A stretch of 64,000 nucleotides of DNA from Streptomyces sp. 7-21 (GCF_016741785.1 NZ_JAERRL010000005.1:310001-374000); one strand, 5' to 3'; shown: positions 50,977 through 59,904, counted from the stretch's first letter. Made by a program: numbers and translations. The notes: generated by a model not told the origin, from the letters alone.

Positions 50977-51357
50977 ATGCACAGAAGCCGCGTCTACGCC
51001 GTACTCATCGACACACCAGAAGAAGAAGCGGAGCAGGCGGCGGCCTTCTGGTCAGCGGCGCTCGGCGCCACCGCCCGGCCCGACCCGGACCACAGCCAGT
51101 TCACCGTGCTCCACGGGGCGCTCCCCGGCATCGTCGCCGCCATCCAGTCCGTGAACGACGCGCCGCGCTACCACGTCGACATCGAGTCCGACGACCCCGA
51201 AGCCGAGACCCAGCGGCTGATTGCCCTCGGCGCCACGGAGATCACGCGCTGGCTCGACTGCCGCGTCCTGCGCGCCCCCGGCGGCCACCTGCTGTGCGTG
51301 CTGCCCGTGCACAGCCCGCCCGAAGTCTTCCAGGCCGAGGCCCGCACCTGGCCCTGA
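50977..51357 (+). CDS. VOC family (glyoxalase-like) protein
   Basis: A 126-residue vicinal oxygen chelate fold protein. Features are VYAVLIDTPEEEAEQAAAFWSAALGA at the start, YHVDIESDDPEAETQRLIALGA in the middle, and the strand VLRAPGGHLLCVLPV, as in single-domain glyoxalase/bleomycin-resistance relatives. Metal ligands are partly visible (His near 67). It starts with ATG at 50977. Substrate unknown. Confidence 0.85.
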   Translation: MHRSRVYAVLIDTPEEEAEQAAAFWSAALGATARPDPDHSQFTVLHGALPGIVAAIQSVNDAPRYHVDIESDDPEAETQRLIALGATEITRWLDCRVLRAPGGHLLCVLPVHSPPEVFQAEARTWP

Positions 51358-51366
51358 CACCGCCGC

Positions 51367-51386
51367 GCCCGGCCAGCCGGCCGGGC
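51367..51386. terminator. Hairpin between convergent VOC and TetR genes
   Basis: GCCCGGCC (51367-51374) pairs with GGCCGGGC (51379-51386) around AGCC, in the 36-bp gap between the two stop codons. Likely bidirectional. Confidence 0.75.
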
Positions 51387-51393
51387 GGGCCGC

Positions 51394-52110
51394 TCAGACG
51401 CCGGGCTGGAACAGCCCCGTCAGCACCCGCCCCAGCAGGCGGTCGAAGAGCCGCTCCGCGGGCTCACCACCCTCACCACCGGCAGCCGGCTCCGCCAGCG
51501 CAGCGGCCACGTGCGGATGCCCGCCCGCCTCAGTCAGCCGCGCCAGGTACTCCTCGTGCGCCCGCTGCCACTGCGGCATGGTCCGGCCCGCGCGGCGCTG
51601 AGCCAGCTCGGTGCGGCTGAGCGACGCGACCACCGTGTTCATCACGCCGACCGCCTCCAGCTTGTCCCGCGCGGACACGGGCACCTCAGCGACCGCCGCC
51701 AGGGCATGCTCCAGGAAGACAGCGGCGCGCGGACCCGCCGGCATACCCGAGGCCGTGGCATCCAGCAGCCACGGGTGACGGTGGTAGACGCCGCGGACGC
51801 CCCGGCACAGGACCAGCAGGTCATCGAGCCACCGCCCCGTCCCGAGCCCGTCATAGGAGATCTCCCCGTACACGCGGTCGGTCATCAGCTCGATCAGCTC
51901 GTCCCGCGTGGCCACATACCGGTACAGCGAGGCGGGGGCGGAACCAAGCTCCTGGGCGACGGCCCGCATGGTCACGGCGGCCAGGCCCCGTTCGTCGGCC
52001 ACCGCCACCCCGGCGCTGGCCAGGCGGTCCCGGTCGAACGCCGGGGCCGGGCCCCGCCCGGAGCGCTCGGGGCGCAGCCAGATACTGGCCGGAGATCGGT
52101 CGGGCACCAT
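51394..52110 (-). CDS. TetR family transcriptional regulator
   Basis: A 238-residue regulator. The helix-turn-helix is TMRAVAQELGSAPASLYRYVATRDELIELM (about 50-79), and the C-terminal part resembles the TetR_C ligand-binding domain (WLDDLLVLCRGVRGVYHRHPWLLDA). The ATG at 52110 was chosen; longer starts are Arg/Gly-rich and not family-like. A candidate -10 (TAAGAT) lies about 35 bp upstream. The divergent region toward pepN holds a gene remnant. The regulated gene is not evident. Confidence 0.88.
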   Translation of the reverse strand: MVPDRSPASIWLRPERSGRGPAPAFDRDRLASAGVAVADERGLAAVTMRAVAQELGSAPASLYRYVATRDELIELMTDRVYGEISYDGLGTGRWLDDLLVLCRGVRGVYHRHPWLLDATASGMPAGPRAAVFLEHALAAVAEVPVSARDKLEAVGVMNTVVASLSRTELAQRRAGRTMPQWQRAHEEYLARLTEAGGHPHVAAALAEPAAGGEGGEPAERLFDRLLGRVLTGLFQPGV

Positions 52111-52546
52111 CTCCTCCTTCTGCGAACGACGTACGCGGTATCTTAGCCGGGCGCGCACCGCCCCCACCGCCACGCCCCCAGGGCCGCCGGCACCCCACCC
52201 GCCGCAAAACCCACTGCCCAACCCCGCCCGCCCAGACCGGGTTGCGCGGTGCCGGAGACAAGACACCACCCACTCCCGCCGGGCAGCCACACCCCTCACC
52301 CCCAGCGAAGGAACCTCCCGTGCCGCCCGCCCCACCTGACCGAACCCCCCGTCACCGACAGCGGCGCCGGCCCCCTACGCCCTCACCCCCGGCCCTGACC
52401 GCGCCATCTGGGCCGCTCACGAAAACAGCGCCGCCGCCCGCCTCACCCGCCCCCGCACCTGACCCCACGACACACCGCGATCGCCCACCCCCACCAGCGG
52501 GGGAGCGGGACACCAACCCCCCGCCACCGTGCGGCAGCATGGCCCC
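52111..52546. other. 436-bp region between tetR and pepN
   Basis: Apart from a promoter-like stretch next to the TetR gene and the lyase-like remnant at 52336-52462, no intact gene was seen. The DNA is strongly C-rich on the plus strand. Confidence 0.5.
52336..52462 (+). pseudogene. Remnant of a virginiamycin B lyase-like propeller gene
   Basis: Reading from 52336 gives LTEPPVTDSGAGP. After one extra C in the run 52371-52375 the next frame continues YALTPGPDRAIWAAHENSA and AARLTRPRT to a stop at 52462. The GPDRAIW element resembles the GPDGALWF blade repeat of streptogramin (virginiamycin B) lyases, so this looks like the last blade of such a gene, frameshifted and without its front part. 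The family likeness is by eye. Confidence 0.4.
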
Positions 52547-55096
52547 ATGGCAGCACTCACACGCGACGAAGCCGAGGCCCGCGCCCGACTCCTCACCGTC
52601 CACCGCTACACCATCGACCTCGACCTCACCCGCGGCCCCGACACGTTCGTCTCCACCACCACCATCGACTTCACCACCCGCCACCCCGGCGACACCTTCG
52701 CCGAACTCCGCCCCGCCACCCTCCACCACGCCACCCTCGACGGCCAGCCCCTCGACCCCGCCACCCTCACCGACGGCCGCCTCCCCCTCACCGGCCTCAC
52801 CCCCGGCGACCACCGGCTCACCGTCACCGCCGACATGTCCTACTCCCGCACCGGCGAAGGCATGCACCGCTTCACCGACCCCGCCGACGGGCTCACCTAC
52901 CTCTACAGCATGTGCTGCCTCACCGACGCCCCCGCCATCTTCGCCGCCTTCGACCAGCCCGACCTCAAAGCCGTCTTCGACGTCACCGTCACCGCCCCCG
53001 ACGACTGGACCGTCCTCGGCAACGGCACCGCCACCCCCGTCCCCGGCCAGCCCGGCCGCTGGCGCTGCGCCACCACCCCGCCCCTGAGCACCTACGTCAT
53101 CGCCATCGCCGCCGGCCCCTACCACAGCATCCGCACCGAACACGCCGGCATCCCCTTCGGCCTCCACGTCCGCCGCTCCCTCGCCGAACACCTCGACAAG
53201 GACGCCGGCGAAATCCTCGCCCTCACCCGCGCCTGCTTCGACCGCTACCACCAGATCTTCGACGAGCCCTACCCGTTCGACTCCTACGACCAGGCATTCG
53301 TCCCCGAATTCAACGCCGGCGCCATGGAAAACCCCGGCCTGGTCACCCTCCGCGACGACTACATCTACCGCTCCGCCGTCACCGACAGCCAGCGCGAACA
53401 ACGCGGCGTCGTCATCGCCCACGAAATGGCCCACATGTGGTTCGGCGACCTCGTCACCCTCCGCTGGTGGGACGACATCTGGCTCAACGAGTCCTTCGCC
53501 GAATACATGGGCTACCAGGTCCTCGCCGACGCCACCGACTACCAGCCTTGGACCGAATTCGCCGCCACCCGCAAACCCTGGGGCTACGACGCCGACCAGC
53601 GCCCCTCCACCCACCCCGTCGCCCCCGCCCCCGGCGCCGTCACCGACACCGCCGCCGCCTGGACCAACTTCGACGGCATCTCCTACGCCAAAGGTGCCTC
53701 CGCCCTCCGCCAGCTCGTCACCTGGCTCGGCAACGACACCTTCCTCAAGGGCGTCAACGACCACTTCGCCCGCCACCGCTTCAGCAACGCCACCCTCGAC
53801 GACTTCATCGACGCCATGGCCCGCGCCTCCGGCCGCGACGTCCACGCCTGGGCCCACGCCTGGCTCCGCACCCCCGGACCCGACACCCTCACCCCCGCCA
53901 TCGAACAAAGCCCCGCCAACGACACCTGGACCCTCCACCTCACCCACACCAGCCACCCCCACACCCCCCGCCCCCACCGCCTGCGCCTCGGCTGCTACGA
54001 CACCCCAGAGACCCCAGAGACCCCAGAAACCCCCGGCACCCACACACCCCAGCCCACCCCCCGCACCCCCCACCACCTCGACCTCCCCGCCGACACCACC
54101 ACCACCCACCACACCTTCAACGGCCCCCGCCCCAGCCTCCTCGTCCTCAACGACGGCGACCTCACCTACGCCAAAATCCGCCTCGACCCCCACTCCCTCA
54201 CCACCGCCACCCACACCCTCTCCACCCTCCCCGACCCCCTCACCCGCGCCGTCGTCTGGAACGCCCTCCGCGACATGGTCCGCGACGGCGAACTCCACCC
54301 CACCGCCTACCTGGACACCGCCCGCCGCCACCTCCCCACCGAACCCGTCACCTCCCTCACCGAAGCCGTCCTCACCTTCGCCCGCACCGCCATCGCCGAC
54401 ACCTACCTCGGCCCCACCCAGCGCATCACCGCCCTGGCCACCCTCACCGCCCTCGCCCACGACCTGCTCACCAGCCCCGACCCCGCCCGCCGCCTCGTCG
54501 CCACCCGCACCCTCATCGACACCGCCACCACCCCCGACGAAATCCGCTCCTGGTGGCACCACGGCACCGTCCCCGGCGGCCCCGCCCTCGACCCCGAACT
54601 CCGCTGGCGCCTCCTGCACCGCCTCGCCGTACTCGGCGCCACCACCCCCGACGAAATCGACGCCGAAACCGCCCGCGACCCCAGCGCCACCGGCGCCCAA
54701 GGCGCCGCCCGCTGCCGCGCCGCCCTCCCCGACCCCGCCGCCAAACAAGCCGCCTGGGACGCCATGTTCGGCCCCGACGACCGCCTCTCCAACTACCTGT
54801 TCACCGCCACCGCCCAAGGCTTCTGGCACCCCGAACACCACCACCTCACCGCCCCCTACCGCACCCGCTACTTCACCGACGCCCCCGCCCTCGCCGCCCG
54901 CCGCGGCCACGCCCTCGCCCAAGCCGCCACCCGCACCGCCTTCCCCCGCACCCACACCGACCACGACACCCTCCGCCACGGCGAACACTGCCTGACCACC
55001 ACCCTCACCCCCGCCTTCCGCCGCGGCCTCACCGACCAGCTCGACGACCTCCGCCGCGCCCTCCGCGTCCGCGAACGCCACCACACCGACCACTGA
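52547..55096 (+). CDS. pepN: Aminopeptidase N (M1 family)
   Basis: A zinc aminopeptidase of 849 residues that trims N-terminal residues from peptides. The exopeptidase motif GAMEN is near 261, and the zinc site HEMAH (His292, Glu293, His296) with Glu315 in LNESFAEY is intact. The N-terminal beta domain and C-terminal helical domain (ERAP1-like) are present. A Pro-rich linker near 485-510 contains three Thr-Pro-Glu repeats from a 9-bp tandem repeat (54002-54028). The ATG at 52547 was chosen over an upstream GTG. Third codon positions are nearly all C. Confidence 0.93.
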   Translation: MAALTRDEAEARARLLTVHRYTIDLDLTRGPDTFVSTTTIDFTTRHPGDTFAELRPATLHHATLDGQPLDPATLTDGRLPLTGLTPGDHRLTVTADMSYSRTGEGMHRFTDPADGLTYLYSMCCLTDAPAIFAAFDQPDLKAVFDVTVTAPDDWTVLGNGTATPVPGQPGRWRCATTPPLSTYVIAIAAGPYHSIRTEHAGIPFGLHVRRSLAEHLDKDAGEILALTRACFDRYHQIFDEPYPFDSYDQAFVPEFNAGAMENPGLVTLRDDYIYRSAVTDSQREQRGVVIAHEMAHMWFGDLVTLRWWDDIWLNESFAEYMGYQVLADATDYQPWTEFAATRKPWGYDADQRPSTHPVAPAPGAVTDTAAAWTNFDGISYAKGASALRQLVTWLGNDTFLKGVNDHFARHRFSNATLDDFIDAMARASGRDVHAWAHAWLRTPGPDTLTPAIEQSPANDTWTLHLTHTSHPHTPRPHRLRLGCYDTPETPETPETPGTHTPQPTPRTPHHLDLPADTTTTHHTFNGPRPSLLVLNDGDLTYAKIRLDPHSLTTATHTLSTLPDPLTRAVVWNALRDMVRDGELHPTAYLDTARRHLPTEPVTSLTEAVLTFARTAIADTYLGPTQRITALATLTALAHDLLTSPDPARRLVATRTLIDTATTPDEIRSWWHHGTVPGGPALDPELRWRLLHRLAVLGATTPDEIDAETARDPSATGAQGAARCRAALPDPAAKQAAWDAMFGPDDRLSNYLFTATAQGFWHPEHHHLTAPYRTRYFTDAPALAARRGHALAQAATRTAFPRTHTDHDTLRHGEHCLTTTLTPAFRRGLTDQLDDLRRALRVRERHHTDH
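54002..54028 (+). repeat. Three tandem 9-bp units in pepN
   Basis: ACCCCAGAG twice, then ACCCCAGAA, encoding (Thr-Pro-Glu)3 in a linker between domains. In frame, so copy-number change would not break the gene. Confidence 0.85.
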
Positions 55097-55110
55097 CACC
55101 CACCACACCC

Positions 55111-55152
55111 AAAAAAAAAAAGGGGCGGCGCGCCACCACCACGCGCCGCCCC
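55111..55152. terminator. A-tract plus 11-bp hairpin after pepN
   Basis: Eleven A residues (55111-55121) are followed by GGGGCGGCGCG (55122-55132), a 9-nt loop and CGCGCCGCCCC (55142-55152). Read leftward this is a textbook intrinsic terminator (stem then T11); read rightward it is a GC hairpin 15 bp beyond the pepN stop. A run of eleven A is very unusual in this composition. Confidence 0.85.
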
Positions 55153-55295
55153 CAACCACACCCGACCCCCGCCCCGCCACCCCGCTTCCCTCAATCGAGC
55201 GAAGACCCCCCACAACCCACCCAACACCCCACTACTCCGCGTACGTTGGGGCCAACACACCGCAACCGGCCGCCGCCCACACACGGAGGACGCCC

Positions 55296-56759
55296 ATGCC
55301 CGCGCCCCACCCCCTCGCCGGTGGCACCGCGGGGCCCCGCGCCCTGCGGCCACTCCTCGACACCACCCTCACCGCCCTTGCCGACGGCGCCGCCGACCGC
55401 GGCGGCCCCCTCCCCCCAGGCGGCCCCGACGCCGTCACCCGCCGCCTCACCACCGTCCTCCACCCCGCACTGCCCGAACACGGCACCGACCCCCACACCG
55501 CACTCCGCGACCTCATCCACGCCCTCACCCACGGCGCCGCCGACCCCGCCGACCCCCACTGCACCGCCCACCTCCACTGCCCCCCACTCGCCATCGCCAC
55601 CGCCGCCGACCTGGCCGCCAGCGCCCTCAACCCCTCACTCGACTCCTGGGACCAGGCCCCCGCCGCCTCCGCCCTCGAACAACACCTCACCCGCGAACTC
55701 GCCACCCTCGTCCACCCCGACGGCCCCCACCCCGACGCCCTCGTCACCACCGGCGGCACCGAATCCAACCTCCTCGCCGCCCTCCTCGCCCGCGAACACC
55801 ACGGCACCCACCTCGCCCTCATCTGCGGCGCCAACGCCCACCACAGCATCCAGCGCGCCGCCTGGCTCCTCGGCCTCCCCGCCCCCCTCGTCCTGCCCAC
55901 CCCCCGCGGCGTCCTCGACCCCCACCACGTCCACACCACCCTCACCTGCCTCACCCCCCACACCCCCGCCCTCGTCATCGCCACCGCCGGCACCACCGAC
56001 GCCGGCGCCATCGACCCCCTCACCACCCTCGCCGACACCGTCGCCCACCACCGCACCACCCGCCCCACCACCCTCCACGTCGACGCCGCCTACGGCGGAC
56101 CACTCCTCCTCAGCCACACCCACCGCCACAAACTCGCCGGCCTCCACCGCGCCGACACCGTCACCCTCGACCTCCACAAACTCGGCTGGCAGCCCGCCCC
56201 CGCCGGCCTCCTCACCACCCCCGACACCACCGCCTTCCGCCCCCTCGCCCACCACGCCGACTACCTCAACGCCCCCGACGACACCGACGCCGGCCTCCCC
56301 GACCTCCTCGGCCGCTCCCTGCGCACCACCCGCCGCGCCGACATCCTCAAAACCGCCGTCACCCTCCGCGCCCTCGGCCGCACCGGCCTCGCCGCCCTCA
56401 TCGACGCCACCTGCTCCACCGCCCAGCGCCTCGCCGACCTCATCGCCGCCGAACCCCGCCTCACCCTCCACGCACCCCCCACCATCAGCACCGTCCTCTT
56501 CCGCCCCACCGGCGCCACCGACGACCAGGTCGCCCGCCTCCGCCGCGACCTCCTCACCAGCGGCCGCGCCGTCCTCGGCCGCGCCCGCGCCCACCACCCC
56601 CGCCACCCCCACCAGCCACCCCCGCTCTGGCTCAAAGCCACCCTCCTCAACCCCCACACCCAGCCAAGCGACCTCACCGCACTGCTCAAACTCGTCCTCG
56701 ACCACACCCCCGACACCCCCCGCACCCCCCACACCACCCAGGAACCACCGCCCCGATGA
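55296..56759 (+). CDS. PLP-dependent decarboxylase (lysine/diaminobutyrate type, DesA-like)
   Basis: A 487-residue group II decarboxylase. The segment HLHCPPLAIATAADLAASALN and SLDSWDQAPAASALEQ resembles DesA and diaminobutyrate decarboxylases. TTGGTESNLLAALLARE binds PLP phosphate, HVDAAYGG carries the PLP-pairing Asp, and the Schiff-base lysine is Lys295 in LDLHKLGW. The stop overlaps the N-monooxygenase gene, suggesting that the pair makes an N-hydroxylated diamine such as N-hydroxycadaverine. The substrate is inferred. GTTGG-GG-CCAAC, a small dyad upstream (55244-55255), may be regulatory. Confidence 0.82.
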   Translation: MPAPHPLAGGTAGPRALRPLLDTTLTALADGAADRGGPLPPGGPDAVTRRLTTVLHPALPEHGTDPHTALRDLIHALTHGAADPADPHCTAHLHCPPLAIATAADLAASALNPSLDSWDQAPAASALEQHLTRELATLVHPDGPHPDALVTTGGTESNLLAALLAREHHGTHLALICGANAHHSIQRAAWLLGLPAPLVLPTPRGVLDPHHVHTTLTCLTPHTPALVIATAGTTDAGAIDPLTTLADTVAHHRTTRPTTLHVDAAYGGPLLLSHTHRHKLAGLHRADTVTLDLHKLGWQPAPAGLLTTPDTTAFRPLAHHADYLNAPDDTDAGLPDLLGRSLRTTRRADILKTAVTLRALGRTGLAALIDATCSTAQRLADLIAAEPRLTLHAPPTISTVLFRPTGATDDQVARLRRDLLTSGRAVLGRARAHHPRHPHQPPPLWLKATLLNPHTQPSDLTALLKLVLDHTPDTPRTPHTTQEPPPR

Positions 56760-58183
56760 CCACCCCCGCCACCTCCACCAAGCCCACCGACCCCCGCCAC
56801 CCCCTCGACCTCGCCGGCATCGGCATCGGCCCCGCCAACCTCTCCCTCGCCGCCCTCGCCCACCCCCTCCCCGCCCTCACCACCGCCTTCTACGACGAAC
56901 GCCCCGCCTTCCACTGGCACCCCGGACTCCTCATCGACGGCACCACCCTCCAAGTCCCCTTCCTCGCCGACCTCGTCACCCTCGCCGACCCCACCAGCCC
57001 CTACACCTTCCTCAACTACCTCCGCCACGAACAGCGCCTCTACCCCTTCTACTTCGCCGAACGCTTCCACGCCCCCCGCGCCGAATACGACGCCTACTGC
57101 CGCTGGGTCAGCCAGCGCCTGCCCACCTGCCACTTCCGCCACCGCGCCACCGCCATCCGCTGGCTCCCCGACCACGCCGTCTACGCCCTCGACCTCACCC
57201 GCCTCACCCCCGACGGCAGCCCTCACAGCACCCACCGCATCCACGCCCGCAACCTCGCCCTCGGCATCGGCACCGCCCCCCACGTCCCCACCCCGCTCCA
57301 GCCCCTCCTCGGCACCGACGACGGCGCCCCCGTCCTCCACAGCGCCGACTACCTCACCCACCGCCCCCGCCTCCTCGCCGCCGACCACATCACCGTCATC
57401 GGCTCCGGCCAGTCCGGCGCCGAAGTCTTCCTCGACCTCCTCCGCCACCGCCCTCACGGCCGCGAACGCCTCCACTGGCTCACCCGCAGCCCCGCGTTCG
57501 CGCCCATGGAATACAGCAAGCTCGGCCTCGAACACTTCACCCCCGACTACACCCGCTACTTCCACGCCCTCCCCGAACCCACCCGCGACCGCCTCCTCAC
57601 CCGCCAGTGGCAGCTGTACAAGGCCATCGACCACGACACCCTCGCCGCCATCCACGACGAGCTCTACCAGCGCACCCTCAGCGGCACCTGGCCCGACGCC
57701 CGCCTCACCCCCGGCGTCACCCTCCGCGCCGCCAGCCGCACCGGCCCCACCGGACTCGAACTCCACCTCAGCCACGACGAACAGGGCCACCGCACCCGCC
57801 TCACCACCAGCGCCCTCGTCCTCGCCACCGGCTACCGCGAACGCCCCCTCGACGACCTCCTCGGCCCCCTCGGCACCGCCCTCCACCGCGACACCGCCGG
57901 ACGCCCCGTCATCGAAGCCGACTACCGCCTCCGCCTCGACCCCGCCCTCACCGGCGCCATCTACGCCCTCAACGCCGAACGCCACACCCACGGCGTCGGC
58001 GCCCCCGACCTCGGCCTCGTCGCCCACCGGAGCGCCGTCATCCTCAACTCCCTCACCCAGCGCACCGCCTACCCGCTCCCGGAACGCACCGCCTTCACCA
58101 CCTTCGGGCTGCGCGCCGACGGCACCCGCGAACCGGCCACCGTGCCCCGGCAGCTCAAAAGAGCGGGAAACCGCTCATTCTGA
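56756..58183 (+). CDS. Lysine/ornithine/diamine N-monooxygenase (SidA/IucD/PvdA family, DesB-like)
   Basis: A 475-residue flavin N-hydroxylase that makes hydroxylamines for hydroxamate siderophores. The FAD motif GIGIGPANL starts at Gly21, the substrate/FAD segment LQVPFLADLVTLADPTSPYTFLNYL is family-specific, NADPH binding is in VIGSGQSGAEVFLDLL, and the closing motif is LVLATGYRERPL. The ATG overlaps the decarboxylase stop (ATGA). The expected acyltransferase and synthetase genes (desC, desD) are absent nearby. The substrate is probably the amine made by the upstream decarboxylase. Confidence 0.88.
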   Translation: MTTPATSTKPTDPRHPLDLAGIGIGPANLSLAALAHPLPALTTAFYDERPAFHWHPGLLIDGTTLQVPFLADLVTLADPTSPYTFLNYLRHEQRLYPFYFAERFHAPRAEYDAYCRWVSQRLPTCHFRHRATAIRWLPDHAVYALDLTRLTPDGSPHSTHRIHARNLALGIGTAPHVPTPLQPLLGTDDGAPVLHSADYLTHRPRLLAADHITVIGSGQSGAEVFLDLLRHRPHGRERLHWLTRSPAFAPMEYSKLGLEHFTPDYTRYFHALPEPTRDRLLTRQWQLYKAIDHDTLAAIHDELYQRTLSGTWPDARLTPGVTLRAASRTGPTGLELHLSHDEQGHRTRLTTSALVLATGYRERPLDDLLGPLGTALHRDTAGRPVIEADYRLRLDPALTGAIYALNAERHTHGVGAPDLGLVAHRSAVILNSLTQRTAYPLPERTAFTTFGLRADGTREPATVPRQLKRAGNRSF

Positions 58184-58270
58184 GAATTGTGGGTGTCTTT
58201 TTAAAACATGGACGTCGCGTGGTCACTTCCCGATAGAAGCGTACCCATCGGTAACTCCTAGGGTTGACTT

Positions 58271-59704
58271 ATGCGCCGAGCCAAAATCGTCTGCACACTT
58301 GGGCCTGCCACGGACTCATATGAGCGCATCGCGGCGCTCGTTGAAGCCGGAATGGACGTCGCCCGACTCAACCTGAGCCACGGCGACCACCGCGAACACG
58401 AACTCCGCCTCCAGCGCGTCCGCCGCGCCGCCACCGAAAAAGGCCGCAGCGTCGGAATTCTCGCGGACCTCCAGGGACCCAAGATCCGGCTCGGCACCTT
58501 CCTCGAAGGCCCCGTACTCCTCGAACCCGGCGACGAATTCACCATCACCACCGAAGACGTCCCCGGCAACCAGCACATCTGCGGCACCACCTACAGCGGC
58601 CTCGCCGCCGACGTCACCCCCGGCGAACGCGTCCTCATCGACGACGGCCGCGTCGCCCTCCAGGTCACCGCCGTCGACGGCCCCCGCGTCCACACCCGCG
58701 TCACCGAAGGCGGCCTCGTTTCCGACCACAAAGGCATCAACCTCCCCGGCGCCGCCGTCTCCGTCCCCGCCCTCTCCGCCAAAGACGTCCAGGACCTCCG
58801 CTGGGCCCTCCGCGCAGGCGCCGACATCATCGCCCTCTCCTTCGTCCGCAACGGCGACGACATCAAGGACGTCCACCGCGTCATGGCCGAAGAAGGACGA
58901 TTCCTCCCCGTCATCGCCAAAATCGAAAAACCCCAAGCAGAACAGAACCTCCAGGACATCATCGACGCCTTCGACGGCATCATGGTCGCCCGCGGCGACC
59001 TCGGCGTCGAAATCCCCCTCGAACGCGTCCCCCTCCTCCAGAAGCGCGCCATCGCCCTCGCCAAACGCAACGCCAAACCCGTCATCGTCGCCACCCAGAT
59101 GCTCGACTCGATGATCGAGTCCTCCCGCCCCACCCGCGCCGAAGCCTCCGACGTCGCCAACGCCATCATGGACGGCACCGACGCCGTCATGCTCTCCGGC
59201 GAAACCAGCGTCGGCCGCTACCCCATCGACACGGTGCGCACCATGAGCCGCATCGTCGCCGCCGCCGAAGACGACCTCCTCTCCCACGGCCTCACCCCCC
59301 TCGCCGACAGCCACAAGCCCCGCACCCAGGGCGGCGCCGTCGCCCGAGCCGCCGCCGAGATCGGCGACTTCCTCCAGGCCACCCTCCTCGTCGCCTTCAC
59401 CCAGAGCGGCGACACCGCCCGCCGCCTCGCCCGCTACCGCTCACCCATCCCCGTCATCGCCTTCACCCCCGACCCCGCCACCCACGCCCAGCTCACCCTC
59501 ACCTGGGGCGTCGAAACCCACCTCGTCCCCACCGTGCAGACCACCGACGACATGGTCGCGCAGATGGATGAGCAGCTCCTCCGCCTCGGCCGCTGCCGCC
59601 GCGGCGACACCGTCGTCATGACGGCCGGATCGCCGCCCGCCACCCCTGGCACCACCAACCTCGTCCGCGTCCACCACGTCGGCGAGGACGACGCCCCCCG
59701 CTGA
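58271..59704 (+). CDS. pyk: Pyruvate kinase
   Basis: Converts phosphoenolpyruvate and ADP to pyruvate and ATP at the end of glycolysis. The 477-residue chain starts MRRAKIVCTLGPAT and shows NLSHGDH, the catalytic-lysine region IAKIEKPQAEQN, MVARGDLGVE, and ATQMLDSMI. The C-terminal allosteric domain is present (GDTVVMTAGSPPATPGTTN). The ATG at 58271 is preceded by an 87-bp lower-GC gap. A hairpin follows the gene. Confidence 0.96.
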   Translation: MRRAKIVCTLGPATDSYERIAALVEAGMDVARLNLSHGDHREHELRLQRVRRAATEKGRSVGILADLQGPKIRLGTFLEGPVLLEPGDEFTITTEDVPGNQHICGTTYSGLAADVTPGERVLIDDGRVALQVTAVDGPRVHTRVTEGGLVSDHKGINLPGAAVSVPALSAKDVQDLRWALRAGADIIALSFVRNGDDIKDVHRVMAEEGRFLPVIAKIEKPQAEQNLQDIIDAFDGIMVARGDLGVEIPLERVPLLQKRAIALAKRNAKPVIVATQMLDSMIESSRPTRAEASDVANAIMDGTDAVMLSGETSVGRYPIDTVRTMSRIVAAAEDDLLSHGLTPLADSHKPRTQGGAVARAAAEIGDFLQATLLVAFTQSGDTARRLARYRSPIPVIAFTPDPATHAQLTLTWGVETHLVPTVQTTDDMVAQMDEQLLRLGRCRRGDTVVMTAGSPPATPGTTNLVRVHHVGEDDAPR

Positions 59705-59726
59705 GCCCACACAGGTGCCACGTCTG

Positions 59727-59763
59727 AAGGGTCCCGCCGCCGCCACCGGCGCCGGGACCCCTT
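59727..59763 (+). terminator. Hairpin after pyk
   Basis: GGGTCCCG (59729-59736) pairs with CGGGACCC (59753-59760), with possible AAG/CTT extension, about 25 bp after the pyk stop. Confidence 0.75.
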
Positions 59764-59805
59764 GTCACGTCCACCACCACCGTGATTGGCTCGTCTCACC
59801 CGCAG

Positions 59806-59819
59806 CGAAAGCGCTTACC
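59806..59819. promoter_or_regulatory. Operator-like CGAAAGCGCTTACC (shared with 18525)
   Basis: Exact reverse complement of the 14 bases at 18525-18538, with the self-complementary core AAGCGCTT. It lies 107 bp upstream of the cupin gene start. It resembles LacI-family operators. Confidence 0.55.
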
Positions 59820-59874
59820 GAAGACAGCGCGGCGCCCCGGCAACGTCCCACCGGGCACCCGAGGAGACCGCCAC

Positions 59875-59904
59875 GTGACCGCCGGCCAGCTCCTCACCTG
59901 GTAA
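59875..59904 (+). CDS. 9-codon leader-like micro-ORF before the cupin gene
   Basis: GTG at 59875, preceded at good spacing by GAGGAG (59861-59866), encodes VTAGQLLTW and stops with TAA at 59904, 21 bp before the cupin ATG. A second ribosome-binding site (AGAAGGA) serves the cupin gene. It may couple or modulate translation; chance cannot be excluded. Confidence 0.35.
   Translation: MTAGQLLTW

Noticed and set aside
52352-55213. Open frame of about 950 codons on the minus strand opposite pepN
   Set aside because: Gly/Val/Glu-rich low-complexity shadow of pepN; no start signal or family.
55244-55255. GTTGG-GG-CCAAC dyad upstream of the decarboxylase as an iron box
   Set aside because: It does not resemble the TTAGGTTAGGCTAACCTAA-type DmdR/IdeR site; at most an unknown operator.
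52912-58236. Very long open frame (about 1770 codons) on the plus strand across pepN, the decarboxylase and the monooxygenase
   Set aside because: It is the +1 shadow of three clear genes, opened by their C-rich third positions. Its translation is Pro/Arg/His-rich with no domain.
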